Origin: G020353115 sp964640125
Lineage (GTDB): Bacteria; Bacteroidota; Bacteroidia; Bacteroidales; VadinHA17
NCBI GenBank assembly: GCA_964640125.1
Contig: CAZXGG010000010.1
Location: forward strand, 7,043 to 71,042
Length of the DNA stretch: 64,000 nt
Direction of reading: 5' to 3'
Below, in pieces: positions 24,512 to 33,714 of this stretch. The first letter of the stretch is position 1; the number at the start of each line of letters is the position of its first letter. The notes under the pieces were generated by a model that ran no database searches, had not been told where the DNA came from, and worked only from the letters and a program-made list of their open reading frames with translations. The position numbers and the translations under genes are program-made.

Positions 24512-25558
24512 ATGAAAGCACTCACCTTTCAGGGTATCCGGAAGATAGTATTCCGGGAGGTACCGGATCCGATAATTCTCCATCCAACAGATGTTATCAT
24601 AAAGAACATTTATTCAGCCGTTTGTGGATCAGACCTTCATGTATACCACGGGCGGGAAACAGGAATTGATCCCGGTACGGTGATGGGGCATGAATTTGTT
24701 GGTGAGATCATTGAAACGGGATCAGATGTCCAAAGGTTCACAACAGGCGATCATGTCATCAGTCCGTTTACAACCAATTGTGGTGAATGTTTTTTCTGCA
24801 GGAATGGAATGACAGCCCGGTGTGTTCATGGACAACTGTTCGGATGGGTAGAGAATGGCAGCGGACTGCAGGGTGTTCAGGCTGAGTTTGTCAGGGTGCC
24901 GCTTGCCGATTCAACGCTCGTGAAGTATCCCGGACATATTCCAGCGGAAAAAGCCATGCTGGCGGGAGATATTCTCTCCACGGGATATTACTGTGCAGAT
25001 ATGGCAAAGGTAAACCGGGATGGAAGCTATGCCGTGCTTGGTTGCGGACCCGTGGGGTTACTGGCGATCATGAGTGCAATTGAAATGGGAGCCGGGAAAA
25101 TATGGGCAATTGATTCCATTCCCTATCGCCTGGAATCAGCTGGCTCTCTTGGTGCCGAACCGGTTAATCTCAAAAACGGATCACCGATTGACAAGATCAT
25201 GAACAGCACAAAGGGTGTTGGAGTGGATGCGGTGATGGAAGCCGTGGGTAGCCACGAAGCCACGAAACTTGCCTACGAACTGGTACGGCCAGGAGGCATT
25301 ATCTCCACTGTAGGTGTTCATACCGATCACCAGTTTGCTTTCTCCCCTATTCAGGCATATGATAAAAACATTACCTTTAAAATTGGCCGCTGCCCTGCTC
25401 GGTTCTATATGGAGAAGCTCTTGAAGAAAATGGAAGAAGATAAGTTTGACCTGGACAGGATACTTACTCACCGGTATCCCCTTTCAGCTGGTGAAAAAGC
25501 ATACAAGGTTTTTGACAGGAAGGAAGATGATTGTTTGAAAATAATTCTCGAGACATGA
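24512..25558 (+). CDS. zinc-dependent medium-chain alcohol dehydrogenase
   Basis: A 348-residue MDR-family protein. Catalytic zinc ligands are in CGSDLHVYHG (Cys38) and GHEFVGEI (His59-Glu60); the structural zinc loop is CGECFFCRNGMTARC. The Rossmann motif is VLGCGPVGLLAIMSA. It resembles glutathione-independent formaldehyde dehydrogenase/threonine dehydrogenase-like members (GxxGVQAEFVRVPLADS phrase). It should oxidise an alcohol with NAD(P)+. It starts 12 bases after the PqqB-like gene and its stop overlaps the next start by 4 bases, so the three enzymes probably act in one pathway. Confidence 0.93.
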   Translation: MKALTFQGIRKIVFREVPDPIILHPTDVIIKNIYSAVCGSDLHVYHGRETGIDPGTVMGHEFVGEIIETGSDVQRFTTGDHVISPFTTNCGECFFCRNGMTARCVHGQLFGWVENGSGLQGVQAEFVRVPLADSTLVKYPGHIPAEKAMLAGDILSTGYYCADMAKVNRDGSYAVLGCGPVGLLAIMSAIEMGAGKIWAIDSIPYRLESAGSLGAEPVNLKNGSPIDKIMNSTKGVGVDAVMEAVGSHEATKLAYELVRPGGIISTVGVHTDHQFAFSPIQAYDKNITFKIGRCPARFYMEKLLKKMEEDKFDLDRILTHRYPLSAGEKAYKVFDRKEDDCLKIILET

Positions 25559-26652
25559 TACCTCTTTTTGAAAAATACCCAACGCTAAGAGAAAAACTTG
25601 CTTACGTCAGCTTGTGCGAGTTACCCACACCTGTCCTTCGTCTGACCAGGATCGGTGAACAACTGGGTATCAAGCACCTGTACCTTAAACAGGACGGATT
25701 GACCAGCAAACACTATGGCGGAAATAAGATCCGGAAACTGGAATTTCTGCTCGGTGAAGCAAAGCAGAAGGGATATAAAAAAGTGATGACTTTCGGGTAT
25801 TCAGGCTCCAATCATGCCACGGCAACTGCGATTCATGCAAACATTCTTGGTATGAAAAGTATCTCCATGCTTGTTTCCCAGAAAAATGCCGATTACGTGA
25901 GAAAAAACCTGCTGCTGAGTTTTACAGCAAACGCCGAGATCCATCATTACCCCAACCGGAAAGAGAGAGCAAGGGGTGAAAAACTGCAAAAGCTCAAACA
26001 CCTGATCCTGGATCGAAAACCGGTATACACCATCCCATTGGGCGGATCATCACCCCCGGGTATTACCGGCTTTGTAAATGCCGCTTTTGAACTAAAGTCA
26101 CAGGTAGATAATAACCTGGTGCCTGAGCCGGACCTGATTTACATTGCATTAGGAAGCGCAGGAACTGCGGTTGGTTTGTTCCTGGGTATCAAGCTCCTCG
26201 GAGTGAAAACGAACATTGTTCCTGTTCGTGTAATCGAGCCTGAAATTACCGGAGAGGAGCGTATCCGTTCAGCATTTTCTGATACCATTGCATTTCTTCA
26301 TAATCACGATCCATCTATTCCCCTTTTACCATTCAGCATGGATGATTTTGCTGTGCGGGACGAATTTCTGGGCAAAGGGTATGGGAAATTTACCGATGAG
26401 GGGATTCATGCCATACGCTTACTTGGAGAGATGGAAGGCATACAGCTTGACGGAACGTATACCGGGAAAGCCATGGCAGCCCTGTTGCAGGATGCAGCAT
26501 CCGGGCTTCTGAAGGATAAAACCGTTTTATTCTGGAATACACTCAATGCACTCGACTTTTCAGAGAAAATAAAAGATATCGACTACAGGAGGTTACCCAA
26601 AAAAGTGCATTGGTTTTTCGAATCGGAAGTACAGGATCCATCCGTCAGATAA
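25555..26652 (+). CDS. D-cysteine desulfhydrase / ACC deaminase family PLP enzyme
   Basis: A 365-residue fold-type II PLP enzyme. PTPVLRLTRIGEQLGIKHLY is followed by KQDGLTSKHYGGNKIRKLEF, where the lysine in GGNK is the PLP Schiff-base residue of this family, then GYSGSNHATATA and a phosphate-binding GSAGTAVGL. The final part has an aromatic FWNTLNA. Family members degrade D-cysteine to pyruvate, sulfide and ammonia or open ACC; the exact substrate is not decided. I chose ATG 25555, whose ATGA overlaps the ADH stop; an upstream start at 25531 would lie inside that gene. Longer than typical (about 330) by a short C-terminal extension. Confidence 0.88.
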   Translation: MIPLFEKYPTLREKLAYVSLCELPTPVLRLTRIGEQLGIKHLYLKQDGLTSKHYGGNKIRKLEFLLGEAKQKGYKKVMTFGYSGSNHATATAIHANILGMKSISMLVSQKNADYVRKNLLLSFTANAEIHHYPNRKERARGEKLQKLKHLILDRKPVYTIPLGGSSPPGITGFVNAAFELKSQVDNNLVPEPDLIYIALGSAGTAVGLFLGIKLLGVKTNIVPVRVIEPEITGEERIRSAFSDTIAFLHNHDPSIPLLPFSMDDFAVRDEFLGKGYGKFTDEGIHAIRLLGEMEGIQLDGTYTGKAMAALLQDAASGLLKDKTVLFWNTLNALDFSEKIKDIDYRRLPKKVHWFFESEVQDPSVR

Positions 26653-26712
26653 TTAATCCAATCCCTCCATTTGGTTAATAGGTAGTGTGGAGAAGTAACG
26701 TATTCGGTTGTT

Positions 26713-27138
26713 TCAGACCCGCCGTTTAGGTATTGATCTGAATCCACCCAAACTAGCCGATACCAGGTAAAACAGGAGGTAGATGCCTTCTTTCATATCC
26801 AGGCTCCCACCAAAAATTTTGTTTTGCAGGAAACTGAAAATGGCGATTATAATCCCTACCAGGATCCCATGCAGGAGAAACTGTCCGCCTGCTTTTCTTG
26901 CAACCAACATCCCACCAAAGAAAGCAAGAATAATCGTTAGCAGGGGGCTAAGCCACATGCCCAGCCATTCGGCGAATTGCCCGATCATTTCGGTGTCAGG
27001 TGCTCCCCGCTCCCTGAATGCCAGGATAAATGCATAAACGGTTGCCACCAGCATCAGGACCAGGAAAGCGATAACAACAGCAGCTATTCCGGTGAGGACA
27101 GCCCGAAGCCAGAGAATTTTACTTGATGTTTCAGACAT
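26713..27138 (-). CDS. four-helix membrane protein (TIGR04086-like)
   Basis: A 141-residue protein with four predicted helices: an N-terminal one (AVLTGIAAVVIAFLVLMLVA), a glycine-rich pair around LLTIILAFFGGMLVARKAGG and GILVGIIIAIFSFLQ, and a last one near the C-terminus. This is like TIGR04086-type membrane proteins. It starts 74 bases after the ankyrin-repeat gene on the same strand and might be in its transcript. Function unknown. Confidence 0.65.
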   Translation of the reverse strand: MSETSSKILWLRAVLTGIAAVVIAFLVLMLVATVYAFILAFRERGAPDTEMIGQFAEWLGMWLSPLLTIILAFFGGMLVARKAGGQFLLHGILVGIIIAIFSFLQNKIFGGSLDMKEGIYLLFYLVSASLGGFRSIPKRRV

Positions 27139-27212
27139 GGGTCAGTGATTTTTTATGGGTAATTTCTTATGAGTAATAAGGTTGTTCACCCTGGTGCCTT
27201 CCCTTCTCTGTC

Positions 27213-28172
27213 TCAGGACTTTTTCCTGCTCTTTCTCCTCAGGTATGAAGCAAGCTTCTTATTGTTTCCTTCCGTGGCATAATCCATTGCGGTTTTTCCA
27301 TGGTTGTCCTTCAGGTGTATCTCTGCGCCATACTTCTTCAACAGAAAAAAGGTCCGCCGGTTGTCTGATGGATTGCCAGCCTTGTAAAACAGTACTGTTT
27401 TCCCATCTTTGTCCTGTATATTGACATCCGTGTAGGTTAACAAAACTTCCAATGCATGAAGGTGTCCCATTTTAAATGGATTCTTCAATGCATATAAACC
27501 CAGTGCGGTTTTTCCTGTATTATCCTGAATATTCGGGTCCGCTCCTGCTCCAAGCAAGAACAGGATCAGCCGGTGCTTCCTGTTCATCCACTCGGTGGTC
27601 AGATGAAGCGATGTCATTCCTGCATCATCTTTTGAGTTCACATCGGCACCCTGCTCAAGCAGTGCAGAGATAAAACCAAAGTCCGGGTTTCTTTCGCTGC
27701 AGGCCAAACGAAATTCCCGGTTGAGTTTCTTCTGTCCCTGTTCATCGGGTTTCCTGTTTTTCAGAATGATCTCGCGGCTTACTTTAGTTTCCCTCAATTT
27801 CTTATCCAGTTTCCTGAATCTCAGGGTGGGGGTACCGGCCCTCTTCCCGGCTCCTACCCTTCTCCTGAAAGAAGCTAACCTGATCCGGTAGAAAAATAAA
27901 AACAACAGGGGTTCGACAATCAGGACAGCAACGGGAATACCGACCTTCAAATACCAGAAATCAGTGATGGATTCTATGGGTTCCATATTCAGGTTATCCA
28001 GAATGACGTACAAGGCAACAGCAAACCAGGGAAGTCCAAAAAGCAAAACCACAAATTTCACCATCCCATCTTTCATCGAAACGATGAAAGTCACTAGAAT
28101 AAAAACAACAATCCAAAGAGCCAGGTGAACCCATGAGTTCTCTATGATCGATTCAATTAATGTTTGTTCCAT
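27213..28172 (-). CDS. membrane protein with cytosolic ankyrin repeats
   Basis: The 319-residue chain starts with three helices in residues 12-100, followed by a basic linker (RRRVGAGKRAG) and, from about 165, four ankyrin repeats: SALLEQGADVNSKDDAGMTS, FLLGAGADPNIQDNTGKTAL, LLTYTDVNIQDKDGKTVLFY and FLLKKYGAEIHLKDNHGKTA. The tail is Arg/Lys rich (ASYLRRKSRKKS). Ankyrin repeats bind other proteins; the partner is unknown. It is the first gene of a possible two-gene unit with the four-helix protein. Confidence 0.88.
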   Translation of the reverse strand: MEQTLIESIIENSWVHLALWIVVFILVTFIVSMKDGMVKFVVLLFGLPWFAVALYVILDNLNMEPIESITDFWYLKVGIPVAVLIVEPLLFLFFYRIRLASFRRRVGAGKRAGTPTLRFRKLDKKLRETKVSREIILKNRKPDEQGQKKLNREFRLACSERNPDFGFISALLEQGADVNSKDDAGMTSLHLTTEWMNRKHRLILFLLGAGADPNIQDNTGKTALGLYALKNPFKMGHLHALEVLLTYTDVNIQDKDGKTVLFYKAGNPSDNRRTFFLLKKYGAEIHLKDNHGKTAMDYATEGNNKKLASYLRRKSRKKS

Positions 28173-28310
28173 AATCCATTACATAAATAGACCGATTAAA
28201 TTCAGATTTTGTATTTTAGCCCGCAACCTAACTTAGGATTTCCAGACAACAAATCGATTGAAAAATTAACAAAAAAATAGGGAAAAAACAACCCATAACA
28301 ATCATCAGCT

Positions 28311-28922
28311 ATGAAAGGTTATTATTTTGCCCCACTCTATGATCTGTTCATCAATCCATTCCTGAAGAACCTGCGCAAAAAAATCCTGAAAGTCATTGTT
28401 GAATTAGAACCTGAACGCATCATGGATGTATGTTGTGGTACCGGATACCAGGTAAAATTGCTTAACCGGAGCGGATTTTCAGCTGTGGGCATTGATCTTT
28501 CCAGTGAAATGCTTGCTGTTTCAAAAAGGGGAAAATGGAAGGCACCCTGTTTCAAGCAGGATGCAACTGCTATCGATTATCCGGATGAAAGTTTTGATCT
28601 GGTATTGATCACCATGGCATTGCATGAAAAAGATCCTGCTGCAAGGCAAAAAATCGTAGCAGAGATGGACCGGATACTCCAGCCAGACGGACATCTTTTA
28701 ATTGCTGACTATTGGATGGTTTCAGACACTCCCTGGTTTACCGGGAAAGTAATTGGTTTTATTGAATTTCTTGCAGGAGGTGAGCATTATAAAAATTTCC
28801 GGGATTTTAAAAATTCCGGAAGTTTAAAAAACACAATAACGGACACCCGGTTCACCCATATCAGGGATTACTTTTTTGGCAATGGGGCCATCATCCTGCG
28901 GATTTTTCAAAAGAAGTACTAA
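28311..28922 (+). CDS. class I SAM-dependent methyltransferase
   Basis: A 203-residue protein with SAM motif IMDVCCGTGYQVKLLNRSG at about 40-58 (cysteines replacing the usual GC pair), VGIDLSSEMLAVSK for the adenosine ribose, FDLVLITMALHEKD and ILQPDGHLLIADYW. It matches ubiquinone/phospholipid-type Methyltransf_11 proteins (UbiE-like) in general shape. The start is ATG 28311. Its stop overlaps the stop of the convergent amidohydrolase gene by 4 bases. Substrate unknown. Confidence 0.88.
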   Translation: MKGYYFAPLYDLFINPFLKNLRKKILKVIVELEPERIMDVCCGTGYQVKLLNRSGFSAVGIDLSSEMLAVSKRGKWKAPCFKQDATAIDYPDESFDLVLITMALHEKDPAARQKIVAEMDRILQPDGHLLIADYWMVSDTPWFTGKVIGFIEFLAGGEHYKNFRDFKNSGSLKNTITDTRFTHIRDYFFGNGAIILRIFQKKY

Positions 28923-30622
28923 CGTTCAAATACCACCTTCCCCCCAACAATGGTATAATCAATCCTGGTTTTCATGATCTCCTCTTCGGGTATGGTCATC
29001 AGATCCTGATTCACGATTACCACATCGCCAAGGTACCCTTTTTTAATCATCCCCTTTCTGTTCTCCATGAATTGAGCATAAGCAGAGCCGAGTGTATAGA
29101 GTTTAATGGCTTCCTCCATGGTCAGTTTCTGTTCCGGGAACCAGCCATCTCCCTCCTCTCCCATCCGATCTTTGCGGGTAACTGCTGCATACAATCCTTC
29201 CATCGGGTTAAGGGGTTCCACCGAATAGTCCGTACCGAAAGCAATCTTTGCATCGGCATCCAGCAAACTCCTCCATGCATAGGCATATTTACTTCTCTCC
29301 TTTCCTATCCTTTTTTCACAAAACCGCTTATCGGTTATGCAGTGTGTTGGTTGCATGGAAGCAATAACACCAAGTTCCGCAAATCTGGGAATATCATTTT
29401 CAATGAGTATCTGGGCGTGTTCACTACGGTGCCTGCTATCCCTGCTTCCATTTACTTCAGCAGCTTTTGCATAAGCATTCAGGATCCAGGTATTGGCTTT
29501 GGGGCCAATGGCATGTATTCCGATCTGGAATCCCATCCGGTCACACGCGAGTACTTTTTCTTCCAGTTCTTCATACGACATCTGAGGTAAACCCGTTTTA
29601 TCCGGCTCATCGAGAAACGGTTCATAAACCATCATGGTTGCTGATCCCAATGTTCCATCCATGAATCCTTTCAGGTATCCGAACCGGATCCAGTTTCCTT
29701 CCTGCGGATAATTCATTCTCAATTCATCGTATTTTGCCAGTTCCTCTTCATCGGCAGTAATCCTGCCTGCAACATCCATCCGGCATGTCAGTTCTCCTTT
29801 GTCCTTCAGTTCACTGTACAATTCAGCATCGCCTCCTCCCGGATGTTGAATAGAGGTAACACCCAGTTCAGCAGCCATTTTGAATGCAGCTTGCCAACCT
29901 TCCATTGCACGTTGCTTCTTCTCCTCTTCTGTTCTCTGTACCGGTATTGCCCCGGTTTTGATCAACTGCTGTGCTGATTCCTTCAGTATCCCGGTCGGTT
30001 CTCCGGTTGCCGGATCTCTCTGAATCTCCCCACCATATGGATCGGGTGTATCTTTTGTTATTCCCGAGTTCTTGAGAACATAACTATTGACCAGTACTGA
30101 ATGGCCATCTGCCCTGCTCAGAACAACTGGATTATCAGGAGAAACAGGGTCTATTAACTCCTTGGTTGGCCATTGTTTGTCCGTAAACATCTCATGCTCC
30201 CAGTGTCCTCCGCGAATTAATTCACCGGGCAGGGATTGTTCCGCTTTTTCCCTAACCTTTTCTGTGATTATTGTGGGATCGGTGATATACCGCAGTTCGA
30301 TATAATCGAGATTCACAGGTGCGAAATGGGCATGGGCATCATTAAAACCGGGAACAACCAGCTTTCCACCAGCATCAATCACCTTTGTTTTACCCTCTTC
30401 AATGTATTTTTCTATTGCTTTATTGGTGGTTACATCAACAATAGATTCACCAATAAAGGCAACGGCTTCTGCCCTGGGATTTTCTTTGTCAATTGTGACA
30501 ACCTTGGCGTTCTTAATGACCAGGTCAGCCGTATCCCCTTCATCGGGTGTTCCACATCCAGAAATTATTAAAACCATAACTGCTAACATATTAATTAAAA
30601 ATACAGACCGGTACTTTTTCAT
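28919..30622 (-). CDS. amidohydrolase family 3 lipoprotein (YtcJ-like)
   Basis: A 567-residue precursor with a lipobox VLIISGC (Cys23). The Amidohydro_3 (PF07969) pattern is clear: NAKVVTIDKENPRAEAVAFI, the metal-binding VVPGFNDAHAHFAP, GHSVLVNSYVL, then IGIHAIGPKAN, SEHAQILIEND, IASMQPTHCITD and FGTDYSVEPLNPMEGLYAAV with the last metal ligand. Related YtcJ proteins hydrolyse amide or ester bonds of unknown small molecules. Exported as a lipoprotein, it probably works on nutrients at the cell surface. A stand-alone gene facing a repeat-rich spacer. Confidence 0.92.
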   Translation of the reverse strand: MKKYRSVFLINMLAVMVLIISGCGTPDEGDTADLVIKNAKVVTIDKENPRAEAVAFIGESIVDVTTNKAIEKYIEEGKTKVIDAGGKLVVPGFNDAHAHFAPVNLDYIELRYITDPTIITEKVREKAEQSLPGELIRGGHWEHEMFTDKQWPTKELIDPVSPDNPVVLSRADGHSVLVNSYVLKNSGITKDTPDPYGGEIQRDPATGEPTGILKESAQQLIKTGAIPVQRTEEEKKQRAMEGWQAAFKMAAELGVTSIQHPGGGDAELYSELKDKGELTCRMDVAGRITADEEELAKYDELRMNYPQEGNWIRFGYLKGFMDGTLGSATMMVYEPFLDEPDKTGLPQMSYEELEEKVLACDRMGFQIGIHAIGPKANTWILNAYAKAAEVNGSRDSRHRSEHAQILIENDIPRFAELGVIASMQPTHCITDKRFCEKRIGKERSKYAYAWRSLLDADAKIAFGTDYSVEPLNPMEGLYAAVTRKDRMGEEGDGWFPEQKLTMEEAIKLYTLGSAYAQFMENRKGMIKKGYLGDVVIVNQDLMTIPEEEIMKTRIDYTIVGGKVVFER

Positions 30623-30773
30623 GGTATGAGTATTTGATTAATGATCATTGTATCAAAATGATGGCATGAATGATCTGCAGGAAGTAAAAAACAGATCTAC
30701 CAGCATGTAAATATAAACACTATAATGGTATTTTCCTTCGGAAAAAAATTGTTATTTGTTAAATGTTTAATGG

Positions 30774-31000
30774 TTAATTAACTCAAGTTGCTAGTTACAG
30801 ATGAAGTGCCAGACATATTGTATGTATAGAAAACACCTTTGGAGAACGACTTTCCAAGTCGTTTGCGCTCTCCAGAGCGCTCTGTAAACTCCCGCTGATG
30901 GCGGGAGGAGCGACTCGGAGAGTCACTCTCCAATGGGAAATTCTATAATTTAAGCAAATCATATAACTTTTTGCAATAGCTAGCAACTTGAGTTAATTAA
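30774..31000. repeat. 227-base MITE-like element with perfect 21-base terminal inverted repeats
   Basis: The left end 30774-30794 (begins TTAATTAACTCAAG, ends GTTGCTAG) and the right end 30980-31000 are exact reverse complements over 21 bases. The interior has nested hairpins: GGAGAACGACTTTCC with AAGTCGTTTGCG, GCGCTCTCC/AGAGCGC and GGAGCGACTCGGAGAGTC. No frame of use is present. Terminal TTAA-type ends would suit a TTAA-targeting or IS630-like transposase acting in trans, but none is in the window. Confidence 0.65.
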
Positions 31001-31132
31001 ATGTTTGAATTGTTTTTAATAGCAAAATGGGTTAATGTGTTACAATTGAGTTACTATCGAACCGGGCGTAGCCTGCCTGACTGCGGCATTTTCGCCCCCG
31101 CCAGAATGAAAGAACCATTCTTTCGGGCTGGC

Positions 31133-31174
31133 GGATGACCTCCGGTCGCCCGCCTGAACGATTTAGTCGGGCAG
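31133..31174 (+). repeat. 42-base dispersed repeat, copy 2
   Basis: Matches 3225-3266 at 41 of 42 bases. It sits in a GC-rich block of direct and inverted GCCCGCC/GGCGGGC words just upstream (on the chromosome) of the DUF4340 gene end. Confidence 0.8.
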
Positions 31175-31236
31175 GGATGGGCAGGCGGGCGAGCTCACGG
31201 ACGGCTGTAAAGCCGTGAGTAATTACCACCACATTA

Positions 31237-32193
31237 CTATTGAAAGTACGATGCCGGCTTATAGATTCGTGAAAACAGTCCTTCGATATCGCTCCGGAAA
31301 TAAGATTTGGGATTCAGGCTTGAATTGAGCACGTATTGATCATCCGGAAGCATAAAAGCCTGGATGGATAGCGGTGAGAAATTATTGCCTTCAATAGTCA
31401 GTTGAAAATCAGGGTTCAGCAGTGGTTTAAAATCATCTGCAAAGTCCGAATGGTTCATATAGGAGAGTGAGGAAAGGAACTGATCCATGGCTAACGAATC
31501 CACAGCGTTATCGTTAATCATCCAGAGGGTGTCTTTTTTAATGGCAATAAAACCGGAATCAGCAGGATAGGTAAATATTAGTTTGGTAACATCCTTTTTT
31601 GGGGTGTTTACTACCCGCTGGTCACGCCAGGTATTAAATTCCCGGTTTATGCTCATTGTGAGAAATCCATCAACCGCATACACCTCTTCTTCATCCCATA
31701 ATCTCACGTAGGTGGTTCCCATTACGTTACCCCGTCCCCCATAGGGATTATTGCTTTGCTGATACGTAAATTTACCAATCATTAAATCAATTGTTTCTTT
31801 GCCCCCTTTTTCGATCACTTTAATTCGCGTAGCCAATGAATCGGTTAGCTGGAACTCTTCCCATTTATCCTTACTTCTTGCTGCCAGTCTTTTGGGTTTA
31901 ACCTCCATCAGTTGAGCCAGCAGGCTTTTTACGGAGTTTTCTTCCGCATCGGTTGTTATTTCACCTTTTGTCACTGTCCAGTTAATACCATCGCGCGAAA
32001 AACGGATCTCTTCAAGATTTTCAGCTTTCGGATAGATCAAAATGGTCGAAACATCAGCTGTATCAAGGGTAAACAGTTCGGTCTTAAAACTCTTTTCGGT
32101 TTTTCCGGTTTTCAAAAACCTGGCAACCAGGAAAACAGCTACAAGCAAAACCAGAACGCTGAACAGAATTCTATTATCGAGTTTCTTAGACAT
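31237..32193 (-). CDS. DUF4340 domain protein of an ABC-2 cluster
   Basis: A 318-residue protein with one N-terminal helix (ILFSVLVLLVAVFLVARFL) and a long extracytoplasmic part with two related beta segments, as in DUF4340 proteins: EIRFSRDGINWTVTKGEITT, VYAVDGFLTMSINREFNTWR and SGFIAIKKDTLWMINDNAVD. DUF4340 genes regularly accompany GldG-like auxiliary proteins and ABC-2 transporters. It overlaps the GldG-like gene by 8 bases and is the last gene of the four-gene operon. Confidence 0.88.
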   Translation of the reverse strand: MSKKLDNRILFSVLVLLVAVFLVARFLKTGKTEKSFKTELFTLDTADVSTILIYPKAENLEEIRFSRDGINWTVTKGEITTDAEENSVKSLLAQLMEVKPKRLAARSKDKWEEFQLTDSLATRIKVIEKGGKETIDLMIGKFTYQQSNNPYGGRGNVMGTTYVRLWDEEEVYAVDGFLTMSINREFNTWRDQRVVNTPKKDVTKLIFTYPADSGFIAIKKDTLWMINDNAVDSLAMDQFLSSLSYMNHSDFADDFKPLLNPDFQLTIEGNNFSPLSIQAFMLPDDQYVLNSSLNPKSYFRSDIEGLFSRIYKPASYFQ

Positions 32194-33703
32194 AACTTTC
32201 CTCCAGTCGTTTAATTCTTATAGTACGGTTGCGTTGCATCCTGAATATTCCATAAAGGATAACCAGGACAAGGGGCAACAGGAAATTCAGGAGTTTCAGG
32301 AAGGTTTTGGTATCATCTTCCAGTTGATCGATAGGACGGTAAACAATTCCCTTGGTTCGAAGTTCTATTAAACCGGTATCATCCGATAACCAATCGATAC
32401 TGTTTACCATCAGGCTCACATTGTCCGGTTGAAGCTGCTGGCTCTGTCCCCTGGGACCATTCACCACAAAATCACCATCAGAGACAACAACCATTTTTGT
32501 GGGTTCATCACCACCAAAATCTCCCTCAAGTGAAGCGGCAATGACCTGGTGGCTTAATGGAAAATCATTTCCTGTCCACTCTTTCTGGATGTCAAAATAT
32601 AACGGAGTACGAAAGCTGCCCGATTTTTCAGAGGTCATAGCCAGGGGGGTGAATAATTTTGTGGAATCGCCAATGTAGTGAATTGAACTGGCAAATTGGA
32701 GGATTACCGCTTCCAATCCTTCTGTTATCGGATGTTCTCTAAAATTATTTATTACTGGCAGGTAGGGAAACTGAATGTTTCGGCTGATGGTAAAATACCC
32801 CTGTTGCTGCTGAACGGTTACGGACCCGCAATTGACATCTGTTATAAAATTATCCTCTACCTCAATGCCTTTGTTCCTTAACCAGGTTTCGAGACCGGTG
32901 GTAACAGCAGTACCATAGGCAGTTGAAAAATCGCCTTTCACCCGGTTCAAGGCAACAAACAGTCTGCCTCCTTTAGCCAGGAATTCGTCAATCTTCTGAA
33001 AATGTGATAGTGGGATGGAATCGGTTGGTCTGACCAGTGCTACCGTTCTGTAATGGTCCGGGATGGAAGTGGTATCTGTGAGTGCCAGGGATTCAAATGA
33101 ATACAGTACATCAAGGTTGGCAAAAACCTGTTGCATCTCAAAGATTCCCGGCTCACCATGCCCCTGAATCAGGGCAATTGCTGGTTTTTCGGTTACCGAT
33201 ATTTTTTTAATGGCAGTTGAGAGGCTATATTCCATAGCTGCCCCGGGCTGAAGGAACGGGATACTCTCCTTCTGTTCTCCCAGTTGGATCAGGGCACCCA
33301 GAAATGCTTTCTGTTGCTTCATCTGATCTTTTTCACGAATGTTGATCATGACAGGCTGGATTCCATTTTGCACGGCTTCCATCTCCGTTTCTTCATCCTC
33401 ATTTGGATTCAGGAATTCATACACCACCATTCCATCGGAGAGGTTTTCATATTCAATTAACATCTCCTGGAAATCCCGTTTTACTTTTGAAACATCCGGT
33501 GGGAGATCTTCTGAGAAAAATGCCCTGACGGTGACCGGTTCCTGAAGTTCTTTCAGTATGTTTTTCGTTGCTTTACTCAGGGTGTATTGATGGTCTTCGG
33601 TAAAATCAAGCCTGAGGAAAAACTGATTGGAAAACAGGTTTATTACAATTACGATTCCAACAATTAAGAATATGGTCAGATATACATTACTGGTTTTCAT
33701 CAT
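32186..33703 (-). CDS. GldG-like ABC transporter auxiliary protein
   Basis: A 505-residue protein with an N-terminal helix (VYLTIFLIVGIVIVINLF), a large extracytoplasmic ABC_transp_aux domain (LSKATKNILKELQEPVTVRA, AIALIQGHGEPGIFEM, LARGGRLFVALN-type strand, SLMVNSIDWLSDDTGLIELR) and a C-terminal helix. GldG works with GldA and GldF in gliding flavobacteria, but most Bacteroidota without gliding also have the set. I use ATG 33703; a TTG at 33718 would overlap the permease stop. It lies 11 bases after the permease gene. Confidence 0.88.
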   Translation of the reverse strand: MMKTSNVYLTIFLIVGIVIVINLFSNQFFLRLDFTEDHQYTLSKATKNILKELQEPVTVRAFFSEDLPPDVSKVKRDFQEMLIEYENLSDGMVVYEFLNPNEDEETEMEAVQNGIQPVMINIREKDQMKQQKAFLGALIQLGEQKESIPFLQPGAAMEYSLSTAIKKISVTEKPAIALIQGHGEPGIFEMQQVFANLDVLYSFESLALTDTTSIPDHYRTVALVRPTDSIPLSHFQKIDEFLAKGGRLFVALNRVKGDFSTAYGTAVTTGLETWLRNKGIEVEDNFITDVNCGSVTVQQQQGYFTISRNIQFPYLPVINNFREHPITEGLEAVILQFASSIHYIGDSTKLFTPLAMTSEKSGSFRTPLYFDIQKEWTGNDFPLSHQVIAASLEGDFGGDEPTKMVVVSDGDFVVNGPRGQSQQLQPDNVSLMVNSIDWLSDDTGLIELRTKGIVYRPIDQLEDDTKTFLKLLNFLLPLVLVILYGIFRMQRNRTIRIKRLEESYV

Positions 33704-33714
33704 CGTTGATTTAT

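Larger units (their letters stand above)
30623..31236. other. repeat-rich spacer of 614 bases without a gene
   Basis: No credible frame. It contains the 227-base inverted-repeat element (30774-31000) and a GC-rich REP-like block (about 31055-31200) with CGCCCGCCTGAACG-type words and the hairpin CTCACGGACGGCTGTAAAGCCGTGAG just before the DUF4340 stop. The remainder is AT-rich with no recognised signal except weak promoter-like TATTTTCC. Confidence 0.6.
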
